A stretch of 64,000 nucleotides of DNA. Origin: Cheiracanthium punctorium (Eukaryota; Arthropoda; Arachnida; Araneae; Cheiracanthiidae). The stretch is from positions 150,312-214,311 of the forward strand of contig JAWZYV010012240.1 of the NCBI GenBank assembly GCA_038373885.1, in the 5' to 3' direction. The notes beneath the pieces were generated by a model that was not told the origin of the DNA, ran no database searches, and saw only the letters and a program-made list of their open reading frames with translations. A program made the position numbers and the translations under genes. Positions 39,132-44,942 of this stretch are shown here, in pieces (positions within the stretch are counted from its first letter, which is position 1; every line of letters starts with the position of its first letter).

Positions 39132-42100
39132 GCCCTCCCCCCTTTTTGTGCCATATAAGTTTTAGTACTGTGAAAGAATGCTCACATATTTTAGAAGCTA
39201 AACAATTAAACAGATCTATTTGTTTATTAACCCGTAGGTTTTTTTTATTAAAGAAATTTAATGCATAACCTGAAAAAATCCTGTTTTATAAATATTTAAA
39301 AGGGATTTACTTTTTATTTATCAATCTAAAACAGGGTTCATACTCATTTTTCAAAATGAAATTCCCAGAGTTTTCCAGGTGATTTTTCAAGAATTTCCAG
39401 GTTATCGCAAAAAAAACATAAGACTAAATACTTTTTATTTATATGCCCCATTCTAAGGTAATGAAATTATGATAGCACTATCGTAATTAAAATTATATTC
39501 CCCCTCAATTATAGCATAATCAATGGATTAAATTTATATCAAATATAGTTTTAAATTTAATTTCACCTATAAAATATCAGAAATTATGCAACAGCTTTAC
39601 AGAAATAAAAAAGAATTTTTGGGACCACTTCACATTGATAGTTTCAAGATATGTTTTTATCCTATTGCCAGTACACAAGGCTATTGGTAAAAATTGCCAT
39701 ATTCTTTAGAACTAAATAAAATCCACCAATCCTATGCATAAACAATAAAATATTTAACATTATAGGAACACACATTCTACATTGTATTCTAGCAAATATC
39801 AGCAGAGTTGTATATACGTGATAATAATATTACACAATCTAACTTTGCGCACAGTGCACAGCCCCTCAACTCAAATGAGAAAAGGGAGCAATCACAAATG
39901 CTCAGAACTGCAGAGACAAAATGAGAAGCAAGTGTGCTATTCCTCCTAAGCAGTCTTAAGTGATAGATGATTAATATTGTATAATCCATTTCCAATTGAA
40001 TGAGTGCTTCATTAGCGAAGTAGTTGACCATTGAATAGGGTGAAAGCCATAAAAATAAAGAGAGGGGGGTAAATTTTCTTAAAATTCCAGGATTGAAGCT
40101 GGATTTTCCAGGTTTTTAAAGCAAAATTACATTTTTACATGAGATTTCCCTGAGTTTTAAGAGCTAATTTTCAATTCCCTGAGATTTCCCTGTTTTCCAG
40201 GTTTCCCTGAGGGCATACAAACCCTGTAAAAGTAATTTAACTTAAAATAAAACTAAAAATCACTTAATGTAAATTAATATTAAATGAATAAAACAGAAAA
40301 AAAAGCATTAAACCCATGTTTGGAAAAAAATAACTCATCTATCAAAGGTATCTTATCAAAATAGATATCTTATTCTTAAATTAAAAAAAAAAAGTAATAG
40401 ATATCTTATTCTTAAATAAATAAAAAAGTATGCATTTCTTTGTGAAAATAATCTACAATTACAGGTATTTTAATAAATGTGTCATGGTTAAATTTATTTC
40501 CTTCTGCCAGCACTGTATACATAAAAAGAATATTTTAATTGTTTGCATTTTAAGTAACATTTTTTATGCACATATATGTAAAGATATTTAGTTTTTGTAA
40601 ATTATAAGTCAATTATTAAAAAATACTTAAATGATGTGTTAAACATGTTTACAATTTATTGTTCTGAGGTCATTATATTAAAAAAAAAATTAAAAACACA
40701 CTGAATATCTAAATGCACATTTAGTACCGGATATCTGTATCCGGCAACCAAAGGAGCTTCGGATATCCGGTATCTGGTATCCGGCAAAATCAATATCCGT
40801 TACATCCCTAGTAAAAAACAATTTAAAAGAAAAGAAAAATCTGCACATGAGATGAGAATAAAAATTATCAATTCTCCTGATTTTAAAACTGAAAGGGAAA
40901 ATGATATGCAAATCAATAAACATTATGGAAAAAAATACTTTTCCGTTAAGTTGAATTATCAGAAATGTCTTATTTTAATTTAAAAATAGAATATTAAAAA
41001 TACATTTTTTAAAACAAAATATAAAATAAAAGCAGTCTTTTTTTGTTTTCTCTGTGCCTCTCCCCATTAGCCATGTAAAACCAAATGCAATTCATATCCT
41101 TTTAAATCACAGAATTAGTGAGACGTGATTTCTTTGGTTTGCATACAAGCTTTCAGATGCATTTAAAAAAAGAGAATTTTTTTTTTTAATCAAAATAAAC
41201 ATTGGTGCTGTTTGTAATCACATTAATGATATGAATAGATATACAGGAGGGATAATATTCATTTATCATAAAGATGCAAAAAGACTGAAGCTGAGTTGGC
41301 AATTATGGAACAGGGAGATTGGCAATAATTACATTTTTTAAAGTGTAATCAGGCAGTTGTTTAAATATATATATATATATATATTGAAAATGAACAAAAC
41401 ATGGAATTCTGCAGAAGATTTTCAATTTTGACCTAACAGCTTATTAAGAAATCTTCTGACAGACAGAGCAGGAGAGAAAAGCTTGTTTCAGCCCATAACA
41501 GATATTTTTCTAGAAAGATTCAAAACCATACTAAATATGAAAGGACCCCATGCCTTGTCATGAATCAATACTGGATCATTCCATGTCAAATCAACACACT
41601 GATTCAGACTTGATGTCTCAGATTTTCATGATTTTTGGTATGCAGCAATATATCACAGACGTACGAAAAAATACCAACTTTCAGTTTGTAGCACAATTAT
41701 TTTTGAAGTTATTAATTTTTAAAGATTTAAATTTTTATGAAAAAAATTCATATTTTGGCAGCTTTAGATGCCTATAGGCTAACCAGTGATGGTATAAAGC
41801 TGAGAGTGGTCTCATTCTAAAGCTGTTGAATGGGGCTTTAATAATATGATATGCCACAAGATAGGGGTTACAATTTTAAAAATTGAAAATTTTAAATTTA
41901 AATATTTAAATATTTAAATTTCTCAAAAAGTGACAATTTTAAAATTTTCAAAAAATTATCAAAAATAGTCTGTGATTTCTAAATACACATAGCAAAATTC
42001 TATTATGGGATCTCAATGGGATCAGGAGATAAAAGGGCTTTGGAAATGTACGTTTTGCGAATACGATGTAGTAAAATTGTTTTCTTTTTTAATTACTAGT

Positions 42101-44942
42101 TTTGTTATGCAGTGTATAGGACATTATAAAATAAATAAAATGCAATGATTACCTTACAGCAAAGGTTCCCAAACTGTGTGCCGTGGCACACAGTTTGGGA
42201 ACCTTTGCTGTAAGGTAAGGCTTTGCTGCACACCCAAAATGTAAAAAATAATGAAATTCTTTCATTATTTTTTACATTTTGGGGGGGATATCGGGATATA
42301 TCCCCCCCCAAAATTTTTGGATTAGTGATGAAATTCCGTCTATTTATACACATATAAGTTCATATCCCTCCCGAAAAATTTTCCTGGCTATGCGCCTGAT
42401 CAAGCTAAGTAAGTTTGTGGAGGAATGTAATGAAAAAATTTCCTCTCAACCGGTATCCACAGAAAAGTTGCCAGGACAATGACCAAGTGGGTGAAAAGAA
42501 AAATAATTATCAAGTTTTAGAGAGTTTTCAGTGTTCAGTTGCCTCTCCGTTACACAAGGAGTCCAGAGGGGAAGGGCAAAATTATATCCTTTCCCAAGAG
42601 AGTACTTTTGTGATAGTTTGCCCTATAAACACAAAAGAAATAATAAAAAATACATCCAAACTGTTTCATTCTAGCCTTCATATTCAGACTGGCGCCGACT
42701 TCTTAAAAATATTGGGGGGGGGGGGGGCTTGAATGATTCGATTGGGAGGGTGTAGGGTTTAAAAAATACTTCCCAGTAGTTTCCAAGGGATTAGGAATTT
42801 TGTAATTACGTTTAAAAATAAGAATTTTTCATTATAGTCCTTACATTAAAAAATTCCTTTTTTTTTTACATTTTAGAAAATCTGTATAGACGCGCGTTCA
42901 AGTATCCTAATTTCAAATTAAATAAGTTTAAATGGAGCGCTTCAAAACTGTATATAATTTAATAGACATAAAAGAAGCCATGCATTTTTCATACTTTTTT
43001 TTTTTTGGATTACGGTCGATTACCCACTTGAAGGATCTAGTCCGAAAGGATTGCTCTCCATGGGGTCTTTCTAAGTTGTCCTGACTTCTATGTATGCAAA
43101 GTTTCGGAGAAAACCACGGGATACACTGAACGTCTAGGTAGGCAGATGCGACCTGGATTTAAACCAGGCACCCTTCATCTCCGCTAAACACTCAGCCACT
43201 GGTAGAGAAATCAATCTTTTTAACTAACTTCAAAAAAAGAAAGAGGCTCTACGTTGGAAGTGAACAAATGTATGGATTTCTTCCAACAATAGAAGACAAA
43301 ACAAACATAATTAAAGGTACTGATTTACACTTTAGCTTTACACATTAGATTGGATTTTCAATAACGTTAAGTGCTTATGAAACCTTTCTCCATTCAAAAA
43401 ATAATGTAAAAGTAATAGCTACTGCTTGCTTCATTCAATGCACTTCCTCTTTTTTTTATTTTTTTTTTTTTTACAAATGTGTATTACTATTAGCCTTGTA
43501 TCTCCTGATCCCATTGAGATCCCATAATAGAATTTTGCTATGTGTATTTAGACATCACAAACTATTTTTGATAATTTTTGAAAATTTTAAAATTGTCACT
43601 TTTTGAGAAATTTAAATTTTAAATTTTTAACATTGTAACCCCTATCTTGTGGCATATCATATTAAAGCCCCATTCAACAGCTTTAGAATGAGACCAATCT
43701 CAGCTTTATACCATCACTGGTTGCCAGCTTATAGGCATCTAAAGGTGCCAAAATATGAATTTTTTCATAAAAATTTAAATCTTTAAAAATTAATAACTTC
43801 AAAAATAATTGTGCTACATAACTGAAATTTGGTATTGCTGCATACCAAAAATCATGAAAATCGGAGACATCAATTCTGAAAATCTCCCAAAATTGTGTTG
43901 ATTTGACATGGAATGACCCTACTGTAAAATGCTGAATTTTTTTAAGAAAACTTGTTTCAAAAACCATGTATGTTACTTCATACTTTCCAAAATATTGCTC
44001 AACATCACATAAACAAGAACTGCCCACTATTAAATTTGAGAATCACATTGTGAATAAGTACAATAAAATGTACTGATGCTGGCCAGTATTTCGGGCCATA
44101 GTAGTGGGGAATGTGGAAAAGCAAGTGCCCGCCCATTTCAAAAAAAAAAAAAAAAAAGTACTGATTGATGTAAACCACATTTTAATAAGTCTTCATCTGT
44201 TTCTCCCCCGCCAAACTTTTTTACATCATTTACTTTTATACAATATATACCAGAAATAGAAAAGAATTCTCTAAATGAAAAAGAAAATAACTTACATTGT
44301 GAAGGGATGTTCCATTCATACCATCCAGCCTGAAAATGAAGAAAAACATGATAGTATATATAATTCATGATTCAACTATTAACATAACAATACATACATG
44401 ATAGCAGAAGAAGATATTAAATCATGGAGGTAATTGGCCAAGAAAAAATTAGCCGATTTTTTTTTTCTTTTGAGAAATGGAGTCAAATTATAGAAAGAAT
44501 AATAATGCTAAAATGAAAAATTTGATATGAAGTTTTCCAAAGAACTTCGTGGATACTTTTATCAGTTTTCTAACTTCAATGTTTGATTTAATTTGATGGA
44601 TTACCGTGAATTATCTACTCTAAGTATCTCCATGGGAAGGCCGAGGCGGAGAAGGGGGTTGCCATCTGTGCTAAGGAGTTCTAACCCACATTTACGCAAA
44701 GTTTTGGAGAAAATCACGGAAAACTCCAAATGGTTAGGTCGGCAGATGCAACCTGGGTTTGAACCAGGCACCTTCCATCTCCCACATAAGAGTGCTATGC
44801 ACTCGGCCACTGGTGGGGAAATGTTTGAGGAATACTGTCAATTTTTATTGATCATGCGTAAAACAACTAACTGCACTTACTCTTTGAACAGCTGTAAATA
44901 GGTCTCTTGGGACAGAGGTGGGCTGTCTTCACCTTCAGCCAT
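2389..44942 (-). CDS. p53: p53-family tumour-suppressor transcription factor, 12 coding exons
   Basis: This gene encodes a p53-family sequence-specific transcription factor that acts as a nuclear tetramer. The spliced coding sequence is 1086 nt, 361 residues plus stop, and all eleven joins keep frame with GT/AG introns. Residues 8-22 hold the transactivation motif [12 protein letters not shown] followed by KEL. The DNA-binding domain runs from about residue 86 to 270. Zinc ligands are C162, H165, C223 and C227; GGPNRRP and CACPARD match the p53 signatures. A basic stretch near 282-302 resembles a nuclear localisation signal. Residues 309-338 match the tetramerisation strand and helix. No SAM domain follows, so the layout is p53-like rather than p63/p73-like. 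Exon order, phases and several exon lengths agree with human TP53 from memory. The gene spans about 42.5 kb because introns are full of transposons. The start was chosen because it lies 3 nt after an acceptor, as in vertebrate exon 2; upstream non-coding exons are expected. Confidence 0.96.
3301..4215. mobile_element. Non-autonomous hAT-like MITE with GGAGCA subterminal repeats
   Basis: The left end CAGGCATGTGCCAG and the reverse complement of the right end CAGGGGTGTGCCAG match at 12 of 14 positions. CATATA flanks both ends. The motif TTTGGAGCA or GGAGCA recurs many times just inside both ends (3330-3440 and 4175-4200), like subterminal transposase-binding repeats. There is no coding capacity. 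The CAG start and subterminal repeats suggest hAT. Confidence 0.75.
4716..6951 (-). mobile_element. hAT transposon, ZBED5-like, with 8-bp target-site duplication
   Basis: The perfect duplication ATCTAGAC lies at 4708-4715 and 6952-6959. The ends CAGAGGTTCCCAAACT and (reverse) CATTGATTTTCAAACT are imperfect inverted repeats. The 2236-bp element carries one transposase gene on the minus strand, broken by a stop. It sits in the last p53 intron, in the same orientation as the host gene. Confidence 0.9.
4917..6680 (-). pseudogene. hAT transposase, BED zinc finger plus hATC domain, ZBED5/SCAND3-like
   Basis: The N-terminal 306 codons include a BED-type zinc finger (CVICYEVL ... LECHLSTKH) and the start of the RNase H-like core ([19 protein letters not shown]). 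After an in-frame TAA at 5762-5760, 279 more codons continue through [14 protein letters not shown] to the C-terminal dimerisation region ([19 protein letters not shown]). The stop lies in an apparent insertion of GCCGTAAA-type microrepeats (5760-5820); family members normally run directly into the [14 protein letters not shown] segment. Upstream of 6680 the frame stays open ([12 protein letters not shown]) until a poly-A run near 6725, where a frameshift probably cut off the original start. It looks fairly young but inactive. Confidence 0.9.
7989..8089 (-). CDS. p53: p53 coding exon 11 (tetramerisation helix)
   Basis: The exon encodes [20 protein letters not shown] then [13 protein letters not shown]. 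Its hydrophobic pattern matches the p53 tetramerisation helix (human RERFEMFRELNEALEL). The hinge glycine of human p53 (G334) is replaced by Asp317 in my alignment. It ends in phase 2, as human intron 10 does. Confidence 0.93.
8090..8717 (-). other. p53: p53 intron between exons 10 and 11
   Basis: The intron has 628 bp, a GTATGA donor and a CTTTCAG acceptor. It contains the short tandem repeat at 8534-8665 and otherwise AT-rich sequence. Confidence 0.85.
8534..8665. repeat. Short tandem repeat, ~40-bp unit
   Basis: Three to four diverged units share the pattern GGCCGTTTTAATTGATTGTA followed by ATTTTGTAAAGA. A related single unit, with the same downstream TTTTCGTCTGCATCGAC, occurs at 52320-52400, so this is part of a dispersed repeat family. 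Confidence 0.6.
8718..8794 (-). CDS. p53: p53 coding exon 10 (basic linker, first tetramerisation strand)
   Basis: This 77-nt exon encodes [18 protein letters not shown] followed by SEKYYYIK. The PKKPKIK cluster is a likely nuclear localisation signal. YYYIK aligns with the first strand of the tetramerisation domain (human EYFTLQ). The phase 0 end aligns with human intron 9 between Q331 and I332. Confidence 0.93.
8943..9164. mobile_element. hAT-type MITE, 222 bp, with 8-bp duplication
   Basis: CGCCATAA is duplicated at 8935-8942 and 9165-9172. The ends GGCGTCACAGTCGGTCCTAT and (reverse) GGCGTCGCAGTCGATCCTAT are inverted repeats followed by T-rich/A-rich stretches. It lies in the short p53 intron between exons 9 and 10. 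Confidence 0.8.
9374..9501 (-). CDS. p53: p53 coding exon 9 (last strand and helix of DNA-binding domain, basic tail)
   Basis: The exon encodes [20 protein letters not shown] followed by a lysine-rich tail. It matches human [20 protein letters not shown]. K258 stands at the position of human R273, R265 at R280 and Y267 at R282. The ending KPVKRSST resembles the first half of the p53 nuclear localisation signal. It ends in phase 1 (G|AT), matching human intron 8. Confidence 0.97.
10676..11545. repeat. ~60-bp direct repeat flanking a 750-bp segment
   Basis: Bases 10676-10734 recur at 11486-11545 with only a few differences (both contain AAGTTGGCGACAAATATT and AATGTAGTGTAATTCTG). The segment between them has GCGGCACTTAT-type motifs near both ends. 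This could be a duplicated insertion or an element with long direct ends. Confidence 0.6.
12490..12646. mobile_element. End of a CAGGGTT-type element with CAGGAGT motifs
   Basis: The right edge ...CATACGAACCCTG is the reverse of CAGGGTTCGTATG, like the ends of elements at 33558-34934 and 39332-40226. Short repeats TTTCAGGAGTCTAAT precede it. No matching left end was found. Confidence 0.45.
13319..13427 (-). CDS. p53: p53 coding exon 8 (zinc ligands and DNA-contact loop)
   Basis: The exon encodes [17 protein letters not shown] then [19 protein letters not shown]. It matches human [26 protein letters not shown]. C223 and C227 are the remaining zinc ligands; R233 and R234 match human R248 and R249. 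P231 replaces the usual Met246. The end is phase 2 (AG|A), the same phase as human intron 7. Confidence 0.97.
14212..15015. mobile_element. Deleted pogo/Tigger element
   Basis: The ends CAGTGGAACCCCGATCTATC and (reverse) CAGTAGAACCTCAATTTATC are the classic Tigger terminus, flanked by TA at 14210-14211 and 15016-15017. CCCGCATTCATCATTTT occurs near both ends. Inside, short frames such as [15 protein letters not shown] and [12 protein letters not shown] resemble the tail of a Tigger transposase, but no open gene remains. Confidence 0.8.
15262..16310 (-). pseudogene. mariner-type (DUF4817/DDD) transposase
   Basis: The N-terminal helix-turn-helix part reads [16 protein letters not shown] ... 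[17 protein letters not shown]. The catalytic core shows WTDEAHF (first Asp), FLQDGAAPH (second Asp) and [14 protein letters not shown] (third Asp). About 42 residues separate the last two catalytic Asp, longer than the classic 34. Frame changes near 15945 and 15730 and stops near the C-terminus break the gene. All three catalytic Asp can still be seen, so decay is moderate. Confidence 0.85.
16509..17759. mobile_element. Solo LTR, 1251 bp, with 5-bp duplication
   Basis: The ends are TGTTCCCG and GGGAACA, a TG...CA structure with 7-bp inverted ends. ATAGG is duplicated at 16504-16508 and 17760-17764. Bases 17100-17520 are clearly more GC-rich than their surroundings, as expected for an LTR regulatory region. 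A ~32-bp direct repeat occurs inside (16657 and 16759). No internal retrotransposon sequence remains. Confidence 0.85.
18279..18389 (-). CDS. p53: p53 coding exon 7 (DNA-binding domain)
   Basis: The exon encodes [20 protein letters not shown] then [16 protein letters not shown]. It matches the family pattern HLIRVEGN...RHSVVVPYEPP. The start completes an Asn codon and the end splits a Val codon (G|TT). The Val aligns with human V225, so the intron is within one base of the human position. The donor is GTAACC. Confidence 0.95.
18846..20068 (+). mobile_element. Tc1-like transposon, full length
   Basis: Inverted ends CACTATCTGGCCAAAAGTAT and (reverse) CACTATCTGGTCAAAAGTAT are flanked by TA at 18844-18845 and 20069-20070. 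The 1223-bp size is normal for an ITR-short Tc1 element. One transposase pseudogene occupies the plus strand, antisense to p53. Confidence 0.92.
18980..19998 (+). pseudogene. Tc1 transposase (DD34E type), inactivated
   Basis: It starts [20 protein letters not shown], with the paired-like helix-turn-helix region [20 protein letters not shown]. Then come a TGA after KW and K, the AT-hook-like SGRPK, and several frameshifts. The second catalytic Asp is in FLFQQDNCS and the Glu in [11 protein letters not shown]. The first catalytic Asp appears as Asn (WSNESRFT instead of WSDESRFT). It ends [10 protein letters not shown] with TAA at 19996-19998. Confidence 0.9.
20302..21519 (+). mobile_element. 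Copia (Ty1) retrotransposon fragment: reverse transcriptase C-half and RNase H
   Basis: An open frame of 401 codons from 20314 encodes the rear part of a Copia polyprotein. Reverse transcriptase shows [19 protein letters not shown] and the catalytic YVDDIVLF. RNase H shows [21 protein letters not shown] and ADILTKPL, covering the acidic catalytic residues. The frame is open upstream to about 20302 (W L N V Q L D), so gag, protease, integrase and the front of RT are missing. Lack of any stop in 401 codons suggests recent insertion or constraint. No LTR was confirmed on either side, though sequence after AAAGG at 21526 could be the start of one. Confidence 0.9.
21991..22210 (+). mobile_element. 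Helitron 5' end, truncated
   Basis: TCTATATAAATAAAAC follows an A and leads into GTTTGTCTGTCTGTCTGTGT, the usual look of many invertebrate Helitron 5' ends. No CTAG 3' end follows, so only a fragment is present. Confidence 0.5.
22975..23113. mobile_element. Short hAT-like MITE (139 bp)
   Basis: The ends CAGGGGCGGCCC and (reverse) CAGGGACGGCCC match at 11 of 12 positions. Flanking octamers TTTGTAAT and CTTGCAAC agree at five of eight positions. There is no coding content. Confidence 0.6.
24026..24209 (-). CDS. p53: p53 coding exon 6 (DNA-binding domain, first zinc ligands)
   Basis: This 184-nt exon encodes residues 112-172 plus one base. It contains [20 protein letters not shown] and TRCINH. 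C162 and H165 correspond to human zinc ligands C176 and H179, and R161 to hotspot R175. I recall human exon 5 as also 184 nt, with the same start (0) and end (1) phases. The acceptor ends TTTTTAG and the donor is GTATTT. Confidence 0.95.
24412..24706 (+). mobile_element. Partial Helitron 5' region preceding a fuller copy
   Basis: This stretch (AATAAAAATGAATGTTTG ... GCACGCAGAACTCTGAAAAT) repeats the 5' part of the Helitron that starts at 24707. The two 5' regions lie in tandem, so the second copy inserted into, or duplicated from, the first. Confidence 0.55.
24707..25714 (+). mobile_element. Non-autonomous Helitron
   Basis: The element runs from TCTATATCAATAAAAATGAA to GGGTCTGCTAG. A at 24706 and T at 25715 fit insertion between A and T. 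No Rep/helicase gene is present. Inside, a ~211-bp segment is duplicated in tandem. It lies about 500 bp from p53 exon 6. Confidence 0.7.
24898..25321. repeat. Two-copy tandem duplication, 211-bp unit
   Basis: The unit starting TGGCGAACTTTGGCCTCATG at 24899 repeats at 25110, and both end in TGATTAATTGATTGAAAT. The copies differ at only a handful of bases, so the duplication is recent relative to the host element. Confidence 0.85.
29287..30220 (+). mobile_element. Solo LTR, gypsy-like, inside the TA-inserted element
   Basis: It starts TGTTACGAATTTTCGG and ends ATGTGTAACA, giving inverted ends TGTTAC/GTAACA. It contains a TATA box with an initiator and an AATAAA signal near 30085. No convincing flanking duplication was found (TATAG versus ATGCT), so the borders are by structure only. 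It holds a CCAAATTTGGCGATATTTTG motif shared with the 58-63 kb repeats. Confidence 0.65.
29736..29772 (+). promoter_or_regulatory. Core promoter of the solo LTR
   Basis: CTATAAAT at 29736 is followed about 31 bases later by TCAGTGCGAG, an arthropod-style initiator. The spacing is that of a TATA/Inr promoter on the plus strand, antisense to p53. Confidence 0.55.
31585..32322 (+). mobile_element. Related decayed DDE element with its own short TIRs
   Basis: CTATAGACAGTCTTGAGTT at 31585 recurs inverted at about 32304-32322. Inside, broken frames echo the N-terminal half of the DDE gene just upstream: CDKCRKKL, then [20 protein letters not shown], comparable with [20 protein letters not shown]. 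It is far more decayed than its neighbour, so it is an older family member. Confidence 0.65.
32645..33110 (-). pseudogene. Tigger transposon 3' end with transposase tail
   Basis: The edge CAGTAGACAATGGTTATAAT follows TA at 32643-32644. On the minus strand the tail [20 protein letters not shown] then [17 protein letters not shown] is typical of Tigger C-termini. Only the 3' part is seen. Confidence 0.7.
33558..34934. mobile_element. CAGGGTTTCTACAGA element with TTCCCTGA repeats
   Basis: The ends CAGGGTTTCTACAGA and (reverse) CAGGGTTTCTACAGA are identical. TATGT flanks both ends (33553-33557, 34935-34939). CCCTGACTTT-type motifs recur near both ends. It is split by a hAT MITE. An equivalent element with TAAAA duplications lies at 39332-40226. 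Confidence 0.8.
33811..34656. mobile_element. hAT MITE rich in TATTCGGCCGAATA palindromes
   Basis: ATTTCAAC is duplicated at 33803-33810 and 34657-34664. The ends TAGTGATGTAACGAATA and (reverse) TAGAGATGTAACGAATA are inverted. TATTCGGC and its complement recur more than a dozen times just inside both ends, forming overlapping hairpins. It is nested in the CAGGGTTT element. Confidence 0.88.
34980..35055 (-). CDS. p53: p53 coding exon 5 (start of DNA-binding domain)
   Basis: The exon encodes [15 protein letters not shown] then [10 protein letters not shown], which matches the first strands of the p53 DNA-binding domain (family pattern DxPGxxxF...SWTYS). It ends in phase 0 directly before [10 protein letters not shown], the same place as intron 4 of human TP53 (after codon 125, from memory). 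Confidence 0.93.
35150..35262 (-). CDS. p53: p53 coding exon 4 (proline-containing linker)
   Basis: The exon starts GAAATGCTG after an acceptor ending AAAAG and ends in phase 2 at a GTAAAT donor. It encodes residues 49-85, a linker rich in Q, P and L, plus part of T86. The acceptor's pyrimidine tract is weak, so the 5' border could shift slightly. It joins exon 5 across a 94-bp intron. Confidence 0.85.
35263..37033 (-). other. p53: p53 intron between exons 3 and 4 (1.8 kb)
   Basis: It holds a Tigger transposase remnant and 3' end (35460-36258). The 36260-37030 part is AT-rich with no recognised content. Confidence 0.85.
35460..36258 (+). pseudogene. Tigger transposase C-terminal half with 3' end
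   Basis: Broken frames give [15 protein letters not shown], then [20 protein letters not shown], matching the Tigger region with the motif TI.NCW.HTGL. Later an open frame reads [18 protein letters not shown]. The edge GAGGGTTGACTG is followed by TA at 36259-36260. Several frameshifts and stops make it inactive. Confidence 0.75.
37034..37081 (-). CDS. p53: p53 coding exon 3 (48 nt, linker)
   Basis: A phase 0 to phase 0 exon encodes [16 protein letters not shown]. It is bordered by an acceptor ending CTTTTAG and a GTAATT donor. It belongs to the variable linker between the transactivation and DNA-binding domains. Homology alone would not identify it; the borders and preserved frame do. Confidence 0.8.
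37421..37884. mobile_element. 464-bp element with near-perfect 43-bp TIRs
   Basis: Bases 37421-37463 recur as the exact reverse complement at 37842-37884 (both contain CATTAAAATCCGTATGTAGC). The interior is GC-richer than its surroundings and open for 112 codons. TTAATCTTACT occurs on both sides of the element, but not directly at the TIR edge. Confidence 0.8.
37524..37862 (+). pseudogene. Possible Penelope-type endonuclease fragment
   Basis: The 112-residue frame contains [20 protein letters not shown] and [10 protein letters not shown]. This resembles the C-terminal part of Penelope-like retroelement GIY-YIG endonucleases ('A.A.H....H.I.F......L.....Y..R...EA..I'). The GIY-YIG start itself is missing. 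The last codons lie in the right TIR. The family call is by pattern memory; it may also be a chance frame. Confidence 0.4.
39332..40226. mobile_element. CAGGGTTCATACTC element, non-autonomous
   Basis: The ends CAGGGTTCATAC and (reverse) CAGGGTTTGTATGC are similar, with TAAAA on both sides. Motifs TTCCAGG and TTTCCCTGAG recur just inside both ends, as in the element at 33558-34934. No coding content was seen. Confidence 0.75.
40715..40813. mobile_element. hAT MITE end with CGGATATCCGG repeats
   Basis: The right edge ...CGTTACATCCCTA mirrors TAGGGATGTAACG, as in the MITE at 33811-34656. Palindromic TATCCGG/CCGGATA motifs recur. No left end was identified. Confidence 0.6.
42151..42216. repeat. 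Perfect 32-bp-arm palindrome (hAT-terminus-like)
   Basis: Bases 42151-42182 are exactly repeated in inverse at 42185-42216 with a two-base spacer. The arm contains AAAGGTTCCCAAACTGTG, close to the terminus of the hAT element at 4716. It looks like two hAT ends fused head to head. Confidence 0.9.
42233..42283. repeat. Perfect 24-bp-arm palindrome
   Basis: Bases 42233-42256 pair exactly with 42260-42283 around a three-base spacer. A third short palindrome (GGGGGATATC...GATATATCCCCC) follows at 42281-42308. Confidence 0.9.
43015..43215 (-). repeat. tRNA-derived SINE, copy A
   Basis: On the minus strand box A is TGGCTGAGTG (43198-43189) and box B GGTTTAAATCC (43165-43155, one change from consensus). 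Downstream similarity to copy B continues through the tRNA-unrelated region (TTTTCTCCGAAACTTTGC). Confidence 0.75.
44296..44329 (-). CDS. p53: p53 coding exon 2 (34 nt)
   Basis: This mini-exon lies between an acceptor ending TTTTCAG and a GTAAGT donor. It completes codon 21 as GAG and encodes [11 protein letters not shown], ending in phase 0. Its place and phases match the very short exon 3 (22 nt) of human TP53. It has no independent domain; the support is the splice borders plus frame. Confidence 0.85.
44330..44880 (-). other. p53: p53 first coding intron (551 bp)
   Basis: The intron lies between coding exons 1 and 2 and holds SINE copy B in the same orientation as the gene. The remainder is AT-rich. 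Confidence 0.85.
44620..44820 (-). repeat. tRNA-derived SINE, copy B
   Basis: On the minus strand box A is TGGCCGAGTG (44809-44800) and box B GGTTCAAACCC (44765-44755), both matching consensus. TGGCCGAGTG is typical of Leu/Ser tRNAs. The body continues TTTTCTCCAAAACTTTGC, as in copy A. It lies 61 bp from p53 exon 1. Confidence 0.8.

Larger units (their letters stand above)
41573..43919. mobile_element. Deleted relative of the long-TIR DDE element
   Basis: The ends GATCATTCCATGTCAAATCA and (reverse) GGTCATTCCATGTCAAATCA lead into ~450-bp inverted arms shared with the element at 25779-31547. TACT flanks both edges (41569-41572, 43920-43923). The transposase is almost gone; only a short piece near 43255-43300 resembles the gene's C-terminus. 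Three palindromes and a SINE occupy the middle. Confidence 0.82.
37082..44295 (-). other. p53: p53 intron between exons 2 and 3 (7.2 kb)
   Basis: The intron contains a 460-bp TIR element with a possible endonuclease fragment, a CAGGGTTC element, one hAT end and a deleted DDE element with palindromes and a SINE. Bases 37890-39330 and 40820-41570 are AT-rich; a long poly-T lies at 39085-39125 and (AT)n at 41369-41386. Confidence 0.85.

Noticed and set aside
42281..42310. Rho-independent terminator-like hairpin
   Set aside because: Bacterial terminators are not relevant here; it is one of several palindromes in a transposon.
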